From the NCBI GenBank assembly GCA_938010045.1, contig CALLFZ010000038.1:1-64000 (forward strand): DNA of 64,000 nucleotides. Reading direction: 5' to 3'. Below are positions 44,256 to 53,229 of this stretch, piece after piece. Each line of letters starts with the position of its first letter. The first letter of the stretch is position 1. Source of the stretch: an uncultured bacterium (GTDB lineage Bacteria; Verrucomicrobiota; Kiritimatiellia; PWTM01). A program made the position numbers and the translations under genes. Under the pieces are notes generated by a model. It saw nothing but the letters and a program-made list of their open reading frames with translations. It was not told the DNA's origin and searched no databases.

Positions 44256-45275
44256 CTACGGCGTGTCCACGGCGGACGGGCGATCGCCCGCGGCCGAGTC
44301 GAATCGGCCCCAGCGGCGAACCTCAGGAATCAGCTCAAGGCCGAATCGTTCACGGACCGCCGCGGCCATGCGCAGCGCGAGCCGGTGGACGTCGGCGGCA
44401 CGACAGCCCGGGCCATCGGCGACGATGATGTTCGCATGTTTCTCGAACACGCGCGCGCCGCCCTCGCGAAAGGCCTTTGCGCCCGCCTGCTCGAGGAACC
44501 AGCCGGCCGCCTGGCGTCGTTCGGCGGCGGAGGTCGGCTCGATGTTGCGGAAGAAACTGCCGGCCGTGGGCTGCGAGCGCCAGTCGGGGTGTTTGGCGCG
44601 GCGTAACGCCAGAATCCGCTCGCGTTCGGCGAGCAGAACCGCGGGGTCGGCGCGGCCGATTTCGAACCGCGCGCGAAGGATCACTCGATCCGAATCGGCG
44701 AGCGCGGAATGTCGGTAGCGGAACTCGCACTCGGCCGGCGACATCTCGAACACTCGGCCGGCGGAGTCGCAGACGCTCAGCGAACGAACGCGGGCGCCGA
44801 TGTCCTCGCCGAACGCGCCGGCGTTGCCCGCGATCGCGCCGCCGACCGTGCCGGGTATGCCGATGGCGAAGATGAAGCCATCCCACCCGCGGCGCGCGCA
44901 CTCGGCCGCGAGCGCGTCGAGCCGCATCGCGGCCGACACTTCGATCGTACCCTCCTCCGCTCGGATGTCGACCGCGTCGTGGGCAAGGCGCAGAACGACC
45001 TCCGGCACGCCCTCATCGGACACCAGCAGGTTGGAACCGCCGCCCAGCAGGCGCCAACGCACGCGCTGTTCCGCGAGCATCGCGATCAGTGCCGGCAGAG
45101 GATCCGGCGATCCGCATCGCACCAGCGCCGCGCACGGGCCACCGAGGCGGAAGGTGGTCCAGTCCGCCAGCCGCGCACCCGGTTCGATCTCGACACCGGG
45201 CAGCCGCCGCGCCGCGGCCAGCCAGGCGGTGGCATCCCCGCAGCTTGCGCCGGATGGAGCAGGCGTTCGTGTCAT
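44256..45275 (-). CDS. murB: UDP-N-acetylenolpyruvoylglucosamine reductase
   Basis: An FAD-dependent reductase making UDP-N-acetylmuramate for peptidoglycan, 339 residues. RLGGPCAALV, LGGGSNLLVSD and FIFAIGIPGTVGGAIAGNAGAFG are FAD-site motifs. CEFRYRHSAL, QPTAGSFFRN (the catalytic serine) and the C-terminal FEKHANIIV follow. The start shares one base with the adenosyltransferase stop (TGATG). It lies outside a division/cell-wall cluster and is the last gene of the purL-led run. Confidence 0.96.
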   Translation of the reverse strand: MTRTPAPSGASCGDATAWLAAARRLPGVEIEPGARLADWTTFRLGGPCAALVRCGSPDPLPALIAMLAEQRVRWRLLGGGSNLLVSDEGVPEVVLRLAHDAVDIRAEEGTIEVSAAMRLDALAAECARRGWDGFIFAIGIPGTVGGAIAGNAGAFGEDIGARVRSLSVCDSAGRVFEMSPAECEFRYRHSALADSDRVILRARFEIGRADPAVLLAERERILALRRAKHPDWRSQPTAGSFFRNIEPTSAAERRQAAGWFLEQAGAKAFREGGARVFEKHANIIVADGPGCRAADVHRLALRMAAAVRERFGLELIPEVRRWGRFDSAAGDRPSAVDTP

Positions 45276-45871
45276 CAGCGGGTCGCGCCCGGCGGGGCGC
45301 GGCGGCGGGCGCGGTCGTCGAGAAGATCGGGTTCAGGCTCGGCCGCCCGCGCCAGCAACCAGAGATAGTCGGAGAGTCGGTTCAACGCCGCCAGCGCGGC
45401 GCGTTCGCCCAGGCCGTCCGCGGCGAGCGCACAGACGCGGCGCTCGAGCCGGCGCGCGGCGGCCCGCGCCACGTCGAGCCGCGCGCCGGCCTCGGTGGCG
45501 CCGGGCAGGACGAAGCCGGCCGGCCACGCCGCCGAGCGTTCGAGAACGGCGCAGCGCCGGCTCCAACGCGCGAGCAGGCGACGCGCCGCGGGCGCGGGCA
45601 GCCGTGTCCCGGCCAGCGCGTTGCCGAGCCGGAAAAGATCGCGCTGCAGAGCGGCGATCTCGCGGCGCAGGCGAGCGGGCAGGCTCGACGCCGCGCGCGC
45701 GAGCCCGAGCGCGCAGACAAGCTCATCGAGCGCGCCGAGCGCCTCGATGCGCGGGTGGTGCTTGGGAAGCTCGCCGAACGCGGGCAGGCGCGTCGTGCCG
45801 CCGTCGCCGCGGCGCGTCGTGATCGAAGGCGCGCGCGCGGCGGACAAAACGGGTGGGGGCCGGCGGCTCAT
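45275..45871 (-). CDS. PduO-type cob(I)alamin adenosyltransferase
   Basis: 198 residues forming a helical-bundle enzyme that transfers the adenosyl group of ATP to cob(I)alamin. ITTRRGDGGTTRLPAFG is the ATP-binding N-terminal motif, IEALGALDELVCALGLA and FVLPGATEAGARLDVARAAARRLERRV contain the conserved Glu/Arg positions, and LNRLSDYLWLLARAAE is the closing motif. It implies cobalamin-dependent enzymes elsewhere. It precedes murB with a one-base overlap; the ATG at 45871 is preceded by GACGGG. Confidence 0.93.
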   Translation of the reverse strand: MSRRPPPVLSAARAPSITTRRGDGGTTRLPAFGELPKHHPRIEALGALDELVCALGLARAASSLPARLRREIAALQRDLFRLGNALAGTRLPAPAARRLLARWSRRCAVLERSAAWPAGFVLPGATEAGARLDVARAAARRLERRVCALAADGLGERAALAALNRLSDYLWLLARAAEPEPDLLDDRARRRAPPGATR

Positions 45872-45903
45872 CCCCGTCACGATAGCGCGACGCGCGGCAC
45901 GCG

Positions 45904-46764
45904 TCACATCAGACCGTACTCGCGCAGCCGGCGCTGGTCCTCGTCGAGCGCCAGGCCGCGACGCGCCTCGGGCCGCCGCCGCCGCGGGTGATCGAGCACG
46001 TGCAGCACGCGCATGCGCGCATACCAGTTCAGGTGCGGCCAAGGCCGGCGGCCGGGCAGCGTGCGGTCCACATCGAATTTGCGCAGCTCGTGCGCGGTGT
46101 TGAACTCCTCGATCGCCGCCAGCTCGCCGCACCAACGGTTCGCGGTGAACATCGCGACGTCGTCGAGGTACACGCTCACGGCGGGCAGGTAGATTGAGGG
46201 GTCGGCCGCCTCGAACACGCGTAGCGCGGCGACGGTGGAGCTGTAGAGATCCACGTCCATCGAGACGAACCCGAGCGGCGCCTCGGGCGCGAGCGACTCT
46301 CGGAACGGGCCGACGGTGTCCGCGATGTCGCCAATCACGAGCTCCGCCCGGCCGGCGAGCCGCGCGCGGAGCTCGTCGTGGTGGACCATCGCAAAATCGC
46401 CCTCGCTCCAAAGTTCGGGATGGTCCCGGTGGTCGGTGGGCGGCGGCAGGCCGGCGGCCGTGTCGAACCCAACCACCCGCACCTCGACGCCGGTGTCGCG
46501 CCGCACGTGGCCGGCCGCCTCGACCATCGCGAGGAGCCCGGCGCCGGTCGCGACGCCAAATTCGACAGCGGTCACGCGTCGCAGCCCGCACCACCGCGCC
46601 AGATCCGCGGCGCGGAAGAGACCGTAGGCGTACATCGGCCGCACGGTGAGCAATCCGAACCGCTCCCGCGCGCGCGCGCCGCCGAACCATTTGACCGCCG
46701 CGGCCAGCGCCAGCATGTGCAGCGGCGAGTTCAGCATCCGAATTCGATCGAGCCATCCGGCCAT
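45904..46764 (-). CDS. TylF/macrocin-like O-methyltransferase
   Basis: 286 residues. A helical N-terminus leads to a SAM-binding motif TAVEFGVATGAGLLAMV, then VVGFDTAAGLPPPTDHRD and the metal-binding-type SMDVDLYSSTVAALRVFE, as in TylF-like, metal-dependent sugar O-methyltransferases. The substrate is not evident; a glycan or lipid-linked sugar is a reasonable guess. It sits 26 bp after purL and 32 bp before the adenosyltransferase, in an apparent operon of unrelated functions. Confidence 0.75.
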   Translation of the reverse strand: MAGWLDRIRMLNSPLHMLALAAAVKWFGGARARERFGLLTVRPMYAYGLFRAADLARWCGLRRVTAVEFGVATGAGLLAMVEAAGHVRRDTGVEVRVVGFDTAAGLPPPTDHRDHPELWSEGDFAMVHHDELRARLAGRAELVIGDIADTVGPFRESLAPEAPLGFVSMDVDLYSSTVAALRVFEAADPSIYLPAVSVYLDDVAMFTANRWCGELAAIEEFNTAHELRKFDVDRTLPGRRPWPHLNWYARMRVLHVLDHPRRRRPEARRGLALDEDQRRLREYGLM

Positions 46765-46790
46765 GATCGCGATCCCCGATGGGCCCAGCC

Positions 46791-49784
46791 CTACATGCGA
46801 TCGAACGTCCGCTGCCAGGTCGCACGCATGCGGGCGACCGGCAGGTTTATGATCTCGCGACCGACGCCGGTCCGGAGGCGTAGCCGCGGCTCGTCGGTGA
46901 CTTCGCCGACCCAGGCGAAGGGCACGCCGCGGAAGGCCGCTTCGACGTCGGCGGCGCGGTCCGGCGGAGCCGTGACGACATAGCGCGAGGGGCTTTCCGA
47001 AAAGAGGCGCGCGTCGTCACTGAGATCGGGCTCGGCCGGGACCGCCGCGAGGTCCACCACGGCGCCCACGTCGCCGCCGATCGCGGCCAGCGCCAAGGCC
47101 ACCGCGAGACCGCCGAGCGTTGGGGTGTGCGAGGAGTGCAGCAGGTTCGCGCGGATCGCGCCCTCCATCGCGGCGTAGATCGGTAGCGCGGCGGCGGCGG
47201 CGGGACACGGCACGCGGCCGCCGATGGCGCTGGGCGTGCCACGGCGCGCGGCCAGCCAGCGGTGGAACTCGGAGGCGCCCAGCTCGTCGCGCGTGAGGCC
47301 GACCACCGCGATCCGGTCGCCCGGCCGCTTGAAGTCCATCGTCACCACCCGGCGCACGTCCTCGATGCGGCCCAGCACGGAGACGAGCACCGTCGGCGGG
47401 ATCGAGATCCGACGGCCACCGCGGATCGAGTCGTTTTTCATGCTGTCCTTGCCCGAGATCAGCGGCACGCCGTACGCGGTGGTGACGTCGTAGAGCGCGC
47501 GGTTGGCCCGCACGAGCTGGGCCATCTTGTACTCGGCGTCGGGGTTGGTCGCAGAGGGCACGGGGTCGGGCCAGCAGAAGTTGTCGAGGCCGGCGAGGTG
47601 GGTGAGCGTGCCGCCGACGCTGATCGCGCGGCGCACAGCCTCGTCCACGACAGAGGCGACCATGGCGTAGGTGTCGAGGTCCGAGTAGTAGGGGTTGATG
47701 CCCTCCGCGAGCACGAAGCCCTCATTCGAGCCGTGCGCGATGCGCATGACGGTGGCGTCGGAGGGGACTTCGGCTCGGCGGCCGACAAACGGCTTCAGCA
47801 CGCTGAGGCCCTTCACCTCACCGTCGTAGGAGCGCGAGATCCATTCCTTCGAGGCGATGTTGAGCGAGCCGAGCAGCGCGAGCAGCGCCGTATTGCGCGG
47901 GCCAGCGCGCAGAGGCCGCGGCGGCGGGACGGCCGGTGGCGTCCACCGCGCGCGCAGCTCCATGCGGGGGCAGCCATGGTGAAGAAAGTCGAGCTCGAGC
48001 CGGCCGACGATCCGGTCCCCGTGCCGCACGACGAAGGCGCCGGACTGGGTGAAGGTGCCGAGCGCGGTGGCTTCGACGTCGCGGCGGCGCGCGAGATCGA
48101 GCAGCTCATCGAGGTGCTCCGGCGGCACCGCGAGGGTCATGCGCTCCTGCGCTTCGCTCAGCAGAATTTCCCAGGGGTCGAGCCCCGCGTATTTGAGCGG
48201 CGCGCGCGCGAGGTCAAGGTCGGCGCCGCCGCTGAGCGTGCAAAGCTCGCCGACGGACGAGCTCAGGCCGCCGGCGCCGTTGTCGGTGATCGCGCGGTAG
48301 AGGCCGCGGTCGCGCGCCTCGATCAGGAAGTCGTAGAGCTTGCGCTGCGTGAACGCATCGCCGATCTGCACGGCCTGTGCGGGCGACTCATGCCGAAGCT
48401 CCTCGGAAGAAAACGTCGCGCCGTGGATGCCGTCCTTGCCGATGCGGCCGCCCGCCATCACGATCACATCGCCGGGTCGGATTTCCTTCACGTGCGCGGG
48501 GCGGCCAGCAACGACGTGCGGCAGCCGGCCGACGGTGCCGCAGAAGACGAGCGGCTTGCCGAGGAAGCGCTCGTCGAACCGCTCGAACCCGCGAGCCCAC
48601 GGAATGCCGCTCTGGTTGCCGCCGTCCACGACGCCGCGGTGCACACCGTCGCGGATGCGGCGGGGATGCATCAGGCCCGCCGGGATCTCGCCGGTGTGAA
48701 ACGGCGAGGCGAAGCAGTACCCCCATGTGTTCGCGAGCAGCTCGCAGCCGAGGCCGGTGCCCATCGGGTCGCGGTTCACGCCGACGATCCCCGTGATCGC
48801 GCCGCCATAGGGATCGAGCGCAGAGGGGCTGTTGTGGGTCTCGACCTTGTAGGCAAGGTGCCAGCGGTCGTTGAACCGAATGATGCCGGCGTTGTCGCGG
48901 AAAACCGAGACAAGCCAGTCGCGGCGGCGAGCGATTTGCTCGGTGGCGCGGCGGATGTACGTATCGAACAGCGACTCGATCACCTCGACGCGACCGGGCG
49001 TCTCCTCGTACAGCACGCGGGCGGCGAAAATCTTGTGCTTGCAGTGTTCGGACCACGTCTGCGCGAGGCACTCGAGCTCGACATCGGTCGGGCGATCGGG
49101 CGGAAGCCCCGCCGCCCGGCGTGCGGCGCGCACGTCCTCACGGCGGTAGTGGTCGCGGATCGCGCGCATCTCGTCAAGGCTGAGCGAGAGGATGCCGTCG
49201 CGGCTGATCCGCAGCAGCTCCTCATCCGGCACGTCCAGTCGAATGTCGCGCACAGTCGGCGCATGCCGATCGCGCACCAAGGGCAGCTCCACGGCCGGCG
49301 GCGCGGCGCACCATTCGTCCCGCGCATGGATGCGGACGGTCTGGATCAGCTCGTTCGCGAGCAAGTCGCGCGCGAGCCGCTCGGCGTGCTCGCGGCGGAG
49401 ACCAGCGCCGGAAACGAAAAACTGCGTGGCGCTAAACACGGGACCGACCTGGTCGGGCGCAACGTCGAGCACATCGGCCAGGACGGTGCGAGCGGTCTGG
49501 CCGACGTTGTCGGTGACGCCCGGCCGATAGCCGATCTCGATCAGCCAGTCGAACGGCGGCGGCGGCAGCCGGCCGACCGCGACCCGCGCGCTGACTGGAT
49601 CTGCGAACTCGCGTGCGACGCAACGCTGAACGTCCTTCGGAAGGTCGTCGGCGACGAGATATACGTCGCGCGTGACGACCCGACGCACCGGCAAGCGCAA
49701 AAACTCCCGCGCGAGCCGCGCGACGTGCTCGCCGCGCGGATCCCGCAGCCCACGGCGCAAACCGATTTCGATACGAAAGCTCAT
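46791..49784 (-). CDS. purL: Phosphoribosylformylglycinamidine synthase, PurS-PurS-PurL fusion
   Basis: 997 residues. Two PurS-like units occupy the N-terminus (about 1-75 beginning SFRIEIGLRRGLRDP; about 80-165 beginning FDWLIEIGYRPGVTD). The PurL part follows: LAQTWSEHCKHKIF, YKVETHNSPSALDPYGGAITGIVGVNRD, MAGGRIGKDGIHGATFSSEE, ITDNGAGGLSSSVGELC, ISGKDSMKND. There is no C-terminal glutaminase, so a separate PurQ must supply ammonia. It converts FGAR to FGAM in purine synthesis. The ATG at 49784 has GGGGA seven bases upstream; a TATACT -10-like box is at 49812-49807. The built-in PurS pair is unusual relative to the standard three-protein PurS/Q/L complex. Confidence 0.94.
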   Translation of the reverse strand: MSFRIEIGLRRGLRDPRGEHVARLAREFLRLPVRRVVTRDVYLVADDLPKDVQRCVAREFADPVSARVAVGRLPPPPFDWLIEIGYRPGVTDNVGQTARTVLADVLDVAPDQVGPVFSATQFFVSGAGLRREHAERLARDLLANELIQTVRIHARDEWCAAPPAVELPLVRDRHAPTVRDIRLDVPDEELLRISRDGILSLSLDEMRAIRDHYRREDVRAARRAAGLPPDRPTDVELECLAQTWSEHCKHKIFAARVLYEETPGRVEVIESLFDTYIRRATEQIARRRDWLVSVFRDNAGIIRFNDRWHLAYKVETHNSPSALDPYGGAITGIVGVNRDPMGTGLGCELLANTWGYCFASPFHTGEIPAGLMHPRRIRDGVHRGVVDGGNQSGIPWARGFERFDERFLGKPLVFCGTVGRLPHVVAGRPAHVKEIRPGDVIVMAGGRIGKDGIHGATFSSEELRHESPAQAVQIGDAFTQRKLYDFLIEARDRGLYRAITDNGAGGLSSSVGELCTLSGGADLDLARAPLKYAGLDPWEILLSEAQERMTLAVPPEHLDELLDLARRRDVEATALGTFTQSGAFVVRHGDRIVGRLELDFLHHGCPRMELRARWTPPAVPPPRPLRAGPRNTALLALLGSLNIASKEWISRSYDGEVKGLSVLKPFVGRRAEVPSDATVMRIAHGSNEGFVLAEGINPYYSDLDTYAMVASVVDEAVRRAISVGGTLTHLAGLDNFCWPDPVPSATNPDAEYKMAQLVRANRALYDVTTAYGVPLISGKDSMKNDSIRGGRRISIPPTVLVSVLGRIEDVRRVVTMDFKRPGDRIAVVGLTRDELGASEFHRWLAARRGTPSAIGGRVPCPAAAAALPIYAAMEGAIRANLLHSSHTPTLGGLAVALALAAIGGDVGAVVDLAAVPAEPDLSDDARLFSESPSRYVVTAPPDRAADVEAAFRGVPFAWVGEVTDEPRLRLRTGVGREIINLPVARMRATWQRTFDRM

Positions 49785-50292
49785 CGCCGGATCCCCAAAA
49801 CGGTGCAGTATAGCCGCCGCCCGCCACGAACGCACATCCCGCACCGAAGGTCGGCGCAACGACGACGCGATCGAAGGCCGCCGCTCCCGCTTGTGGGTGC
49901 CGCTTCATCGATCCGTTGGCCCTGCGGAGTTTTTTGACAGGTGAGACGAGGGGTCTGGATGGACTTGTGCCTGTCCCCAATCGAAGACGGGGGACAGGTA
50001 CTGGCCCGGCGCTCCAGCGGCGCAGCGCCGTCGCTCCAGCGGCGGGAAAACCACCCGGCCAAACCCTGCGCGAACAGAAACGGCGGCCTCGCGGATCAAG
50101 GGCTTCGGCAGGGATTCGCGCGATATCATTCGCGGCTCCAAAAGGGGACAGGCACCAGAGAAGAAGTCACAGCAGATTGAAAACGATATGGTTGTGTCGT
50201 CTTCGCATGTGCCTGTCCCCAGAGAGACAGCTTTATCTCACTCCAGCGGTGAAGCCGCGCCCAGCGAAAACGGAGCTGCGGTTCGCCGGGCA
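49785..50292. repeat. Intergenic stretch with GGGGACAGGCAC inverted pairs
   Basis: GTGCCTGTCCCC at 49967-49978 faces a near-complementary GGGGGACAGGTAC at about 49989-50001, forming a possible hairpin. GGGGACAGGCAC at 50144-50155 faces GTGCCTGTCCCC at 50209-50220. A short direct repeat (GCTCCAGCGGCG at about 50011 and 50034) lies between. Apart from these and the purL promoter, no gene is seen. Confidence 0.85.
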
Positions 50293-51987
50293 TCACCCGC
50301 CCGGAGCTGTACCCGACGTGCGCAGCGACCGGGAGTCCGCCGCCGGGGGCGCGGGGCGACCCGCGGGGCACGGGTCGCTCTCCCAGAGGCGCGTGCGGCG
50401 TAGCAGCGCGAGCGACAGCACCACCGCGACGATGAGCGGCAGACCCGCTGTCAGCACCACGGGCTGGACGACGCCCGGGCAATCGCGCCACCCGCCCAGC
50501 GCCGCCGCGACGGAACCGGGCCAGGCCGCTCGTGACCAATCCAGGCGGCGGATCGTCGGATCCAACGGCACGAGCCCGCTCCAGTAGACACCCATCGCGG
50601 CCCGCGCCAGCAGGTTCCACATCAGGCTGACCACGGCGGCGGCCGCACACCACCGCCAACGGGCGGCCGCAGTGCCCCGACGCGCCACCTGGTCCGCCAG
50701 CGCCGCCGCGGCGGGCGCCGCAAAGGCCATCGCGTACCAGCCTTCGTTGCCGGACGGCTCGCCACCCGCCCGGGCGCGCAGAACCGCGAAGGTGGCGGCA
50801 TGGACGGCCATCGCGGCAAGAAACGCCGCCACCGCGCCCCACGCAACCCAGCGGAGCCGCCGGGCCGCCATCACATCGCCTCCGTGGGAGGCTGGATCAC
50901 GCCGCGCGAGCACGAGCAGAATCGGCAGGGCGGCGGGCGCATGGAACCAGAGGCCGGGCGAGGCGAAGCTCCAGTAGCCGCACCATGTCGCACCGCGAAC
51001 GAGTCCCTTCGCCCACCATCGCCAGTCGACCGCTGCGAACGCCGCCAGTCGCTCGCGCCACGACGCGCCGGCGCTGCCGAGCACGTGGATGAAGGGCATC
51101 GGGTGACCCGCGATGCGGCGCTGGACCGCGATCAGCAGCAGCGGCGCAGCGGCGAGCAATGCCAGCGCGGCGACGCGCCACCCGGTGGTGGCGGCGGTCC
51201 GCTCGCGCGCAAAGCCCTGGATGGTCACCGCCGCCGCCACCGGCAACAGCACCAGTGCATAGGCCTTCGCCAACGCGGCCACCACCAGCAGCGCCGCGGC
51301 TCCGGCTTCGCGCACGGCCGCGCGGCGCGGATCGGCGAGCAGCGCGAACGCCCAACTCATCAGCGGCAGCGCCAGCGCGTCATTGGCAATCCGTCCCGTG
51401 AACGGCATCCAGTTGGGAAGCCACACCAGCGCCAGCAGCGCCGCGAGCGCGGTCGGAGCCTCGAGGCGCGAGCGCAGCGCGCGATGCCATGCCGGAACGG
51501 CGGCTGCCGAAACCGCCACCGAAAGGACCGCCAGCCACCACCGCCGCACGTCGGGCGGCTCGCGCCCCAGCGCGCGCGCCACGGGCGCGAGCATCGCATA
51601 ATAGAGCGGCGCCTGCTGCGCCTCGTAGTTCGGTGCGGCATAGCCGATCTCGCGGTCGGGCGGCATCCGCCAGCGCGCGCGCAGCGCCGCCCGTTCGGTG
51701 GCCGGCCGCGCGGCCCATTCCGCGAAGCGGCCGCCGCGCGCATGGCCGGGACCGGGCCCGTCGCGTTCGAGCGCGTCCAGCCAGGCCGGAATGGAGGGTT
51801 CGTCGGGCCGCGGGCAACGGCCGGTGTCCGCCCGAAACTCGATGCGCGCCCAGTGAGCCCACTCGTCCATCCCCTCCCCCAACGGCGTGACGGAGAGCTG
51901 GGCGCCGAGCTGCAACGCGAAGATCGCGGTCGCCAGCCCAACGATGATCGCTTCGCGCCGCCGCTGTGGCACCGGCGATTGGCTCAC
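50293..51987 (-). CDS. Polytopic GT-C-like membrane protein
   Basis: 564 residues with about 11-12 hydrophobic segments. After the first span comes GEGMDEWAHWARIEF, with an Asp-Glu pair in the first periplasmic loop as in GT-C glycosyltransferases that use lipid-linked sugars. A long loop with Pro/Trp and YAAPNYEAQQAPLYY follows, as in dolichyl-phosphate-mannose-type and DUF2142 proteins. The start is a GTG. It ends the gsp-galM run, 27 bp after galM. A role in glycosylating envelope or secreted material is a guess from the fold. Confidence 0.7.
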   Translation of the reverse strand: MSQSPVPQRRREAIIVGLATAIFALQLGAQLSVTPLGEGMDEWAHWARIEFRADTGRCPRPDEPSIPAWLDALERDGPGPGHARGGRFAEWAARPATERAALRARWRMPPDREIGYAAPNYEAQQAPLYYAMLAPVARALGREPPDVRRWWLAVLSVAVSAAAVPAWHRALRSRLEAPTALAALLALVWLPNWMPFTGRIANDALALPLMSWAFALLADPRRAAVREAGAAALLVVAALAKAYALVLLPVAAAVTIQGFARERTAATTGWRVAALALLAAAPLLLIAVQRRIAGHPMPFIHVLGSAGASWRERLAAFAAVDWRWWAKGLVRGATWCGYWSFASPGLWFHAPAALPILLVLARRDPASHGGDVMAARRLRWVAWGAVAAFLAAMAVHAATFAVLRARAGGEPSGNEGWYAMAFAAPAAAALADQVARRGTAAARWRWCAAAAVVSLMWNLLARAAMGVYWSGLVPLDPTIRRLDWSRAAWPGSVAAALGGWRDCPGVVQPVVLTAGLPLIVAVVLSLALLRRTRLWESDPCPAGRPAPPAADSRSLRTSGTAPGG

Positions 51988-52014
51988 GGCGCGTCTCCGG
52001 ACGGCCGCCGGAGC

Positions 52015-53202
52015 CTAGCGCGGACGGACCGAGAATCGGTAGACCGTCTCGCTTCGCAGCGTCTGACCCGGACGCAGGATCGTGGAGGGAAAGTGCGGCT
52101 TGTTCGGGGAATCCGGAAAGTGTTGCGTCTCGAGGCAGAAGCCTGTGCGGTGCGCGTACGCTACGCCGCCTTTCCCAACGTTCGAGCCGTCGAGGAAGTT
52201 GCCGCTGTAAAACTGGACGCCGGGCTCGGTGGTGAGCACCTCCATGACGCGTCCGCTCTTGGGCTCGTGAACCACCGCGGCGAGGCGCAGCGTGCCGGCG
52301 GGGCCGTTGATGACCCAGTTGTGGTCGTAGCCGCCCCCAAAGCGGAGCTGCTCATCGGCTTGGTCGATGCGCGCGCCGATTCGGACGGGGGTTCGGAAGT
52401 CCATCGGGGTGCCTTCCACCGGCCGCAGTTCGCCGGTGGGGATCAGGCCCGCGTCGACCGGCGTGAACCGATCCGCGAGCAACTGCAGTTCGTGATCGAG
52501 GATCGGGCCGCCGTCGTGCCCGGCCAGATTGAAGTAGCTGTGCTGAGTGAGGTTGACCGGCGTCGGCTTGTCAGTGGCGGCCTCGTAGGTGATGCGCAAC
52601 GCCTGGTCGGCAGTGAGCCAGTAATGCACGGTCACGCGGAGCGTGCCGGGATACCCCTCGTCGCCGTCGCGGCTAACGTGGCGGAGGCGGAGGCCGACCG
52701 CGTCGCGTTCACGGACCGGCTCCGCCTCCCAGACGGCCTGATCGAAGCCGCGCAGGCCGCCGTGGAGCGAGCACGGGATGCCACCCGGCGCGTTGTTGGT
52801 GGCAAGCCGGTATTCGACGCCGTCGAGCAGGAACCGGCCGCCGGCGATCCGGTTGCCGTAGCGGCCGATCAACGCGCCGAAGTAGGGGTGTCCGGCGAGG
52901 TAGTCGCCGAGGCGGTCGAACCCGAGCACGACGTCGGCAGGCCGGCCGTCGCGGTCGGGCACCTCCAACGAGACGATGATACCGCCGTAGTTGGTCACGC
53001 GCATCTTCAGGCCGCGGCCATTGTCGAGCGTGAACAACTGGACACGCCGGCCGTCTGCCTCGCCCCACGGCTGACTGGTAACGCTCATCGTGCTCTCCTC
53101 GCGCGGCGCGTCGGGCGGCGAATCGGCCAGCCGCGGCATCTGGCAACCGGCCGCCATGCACGCGAGGGCCGACGCCGCCCAGAACCTCATGGTCGGGGTC
53201 AT
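52015..53202 (-). CDS. galM: Aldose 1-epimerase (galactose mutarotase)
   Basis: 395 residues. TNYGGIIVSLEVPDRDGRPADVVLG, IGRYGNRIAGGRF, NLTQHSYFNLAG (catalytic His region), GYDHNWVING and TTEPGVQFYSGN (catalytic Glu) identify a mutarotase that equilibrates alpha and beta anomers. The N-terminus has a lipoprotein-like signal with M-A-A-G-C20, so the enzyme is probably envelope-anchored rather than cytoplasmic, consistent with extracellular glycan breakdown. A later ATG (MSVTSQPWG) would give a cytoplasmic form. It lies 27 bp after gspD, in the same direction. Confidence 0.94.
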   Translation of the reverse strand: MTPTMRFWAASALACMAAGCQMPRLADSPPDAPREESTMSVTSQPWGEADGRRVQLFTLDNGRGLKMRVTNYGGIIVSLEVPDRDGRPADVVLGFDRLGDYLAGHPYFGALIGRYGNRIAGGRFLLDGVEYRLATNNAPGGIPCSLHGGLRGFDQAVWEAEPVRERDAVGLRLRHVSRDGDEGYPGTLRVTVHYWLTADQALRITYEAATDKPTPVNLTQHSYFNLAGHDGGPILDHELQLLADRFTPVDAGLIPTGELRPVEGTPMDFRTPVRIGARIDQADEQLRFGGGYDHNWVINGPAGTLRLAAVVHEPKSGRVMEVLTTEPGVQFYSGNFLDGSNVGKGGVAYAHRTGFCLETQHFPDSPNKPHFPSTILRPGQTLRSETVYRFSVRPR

Positions 53203-53229
53203 GGAATCAGTCTCCTGCCGCCCGTATAG

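Noticed and set aside
47262-49937. Long open frame of 891 codons on the plus strand opposite purL
   Set aside because: Same reason: third-position GC removes stops on the opposite strand. The sequence is Arg/Asp/Val-rich and matches nothing.
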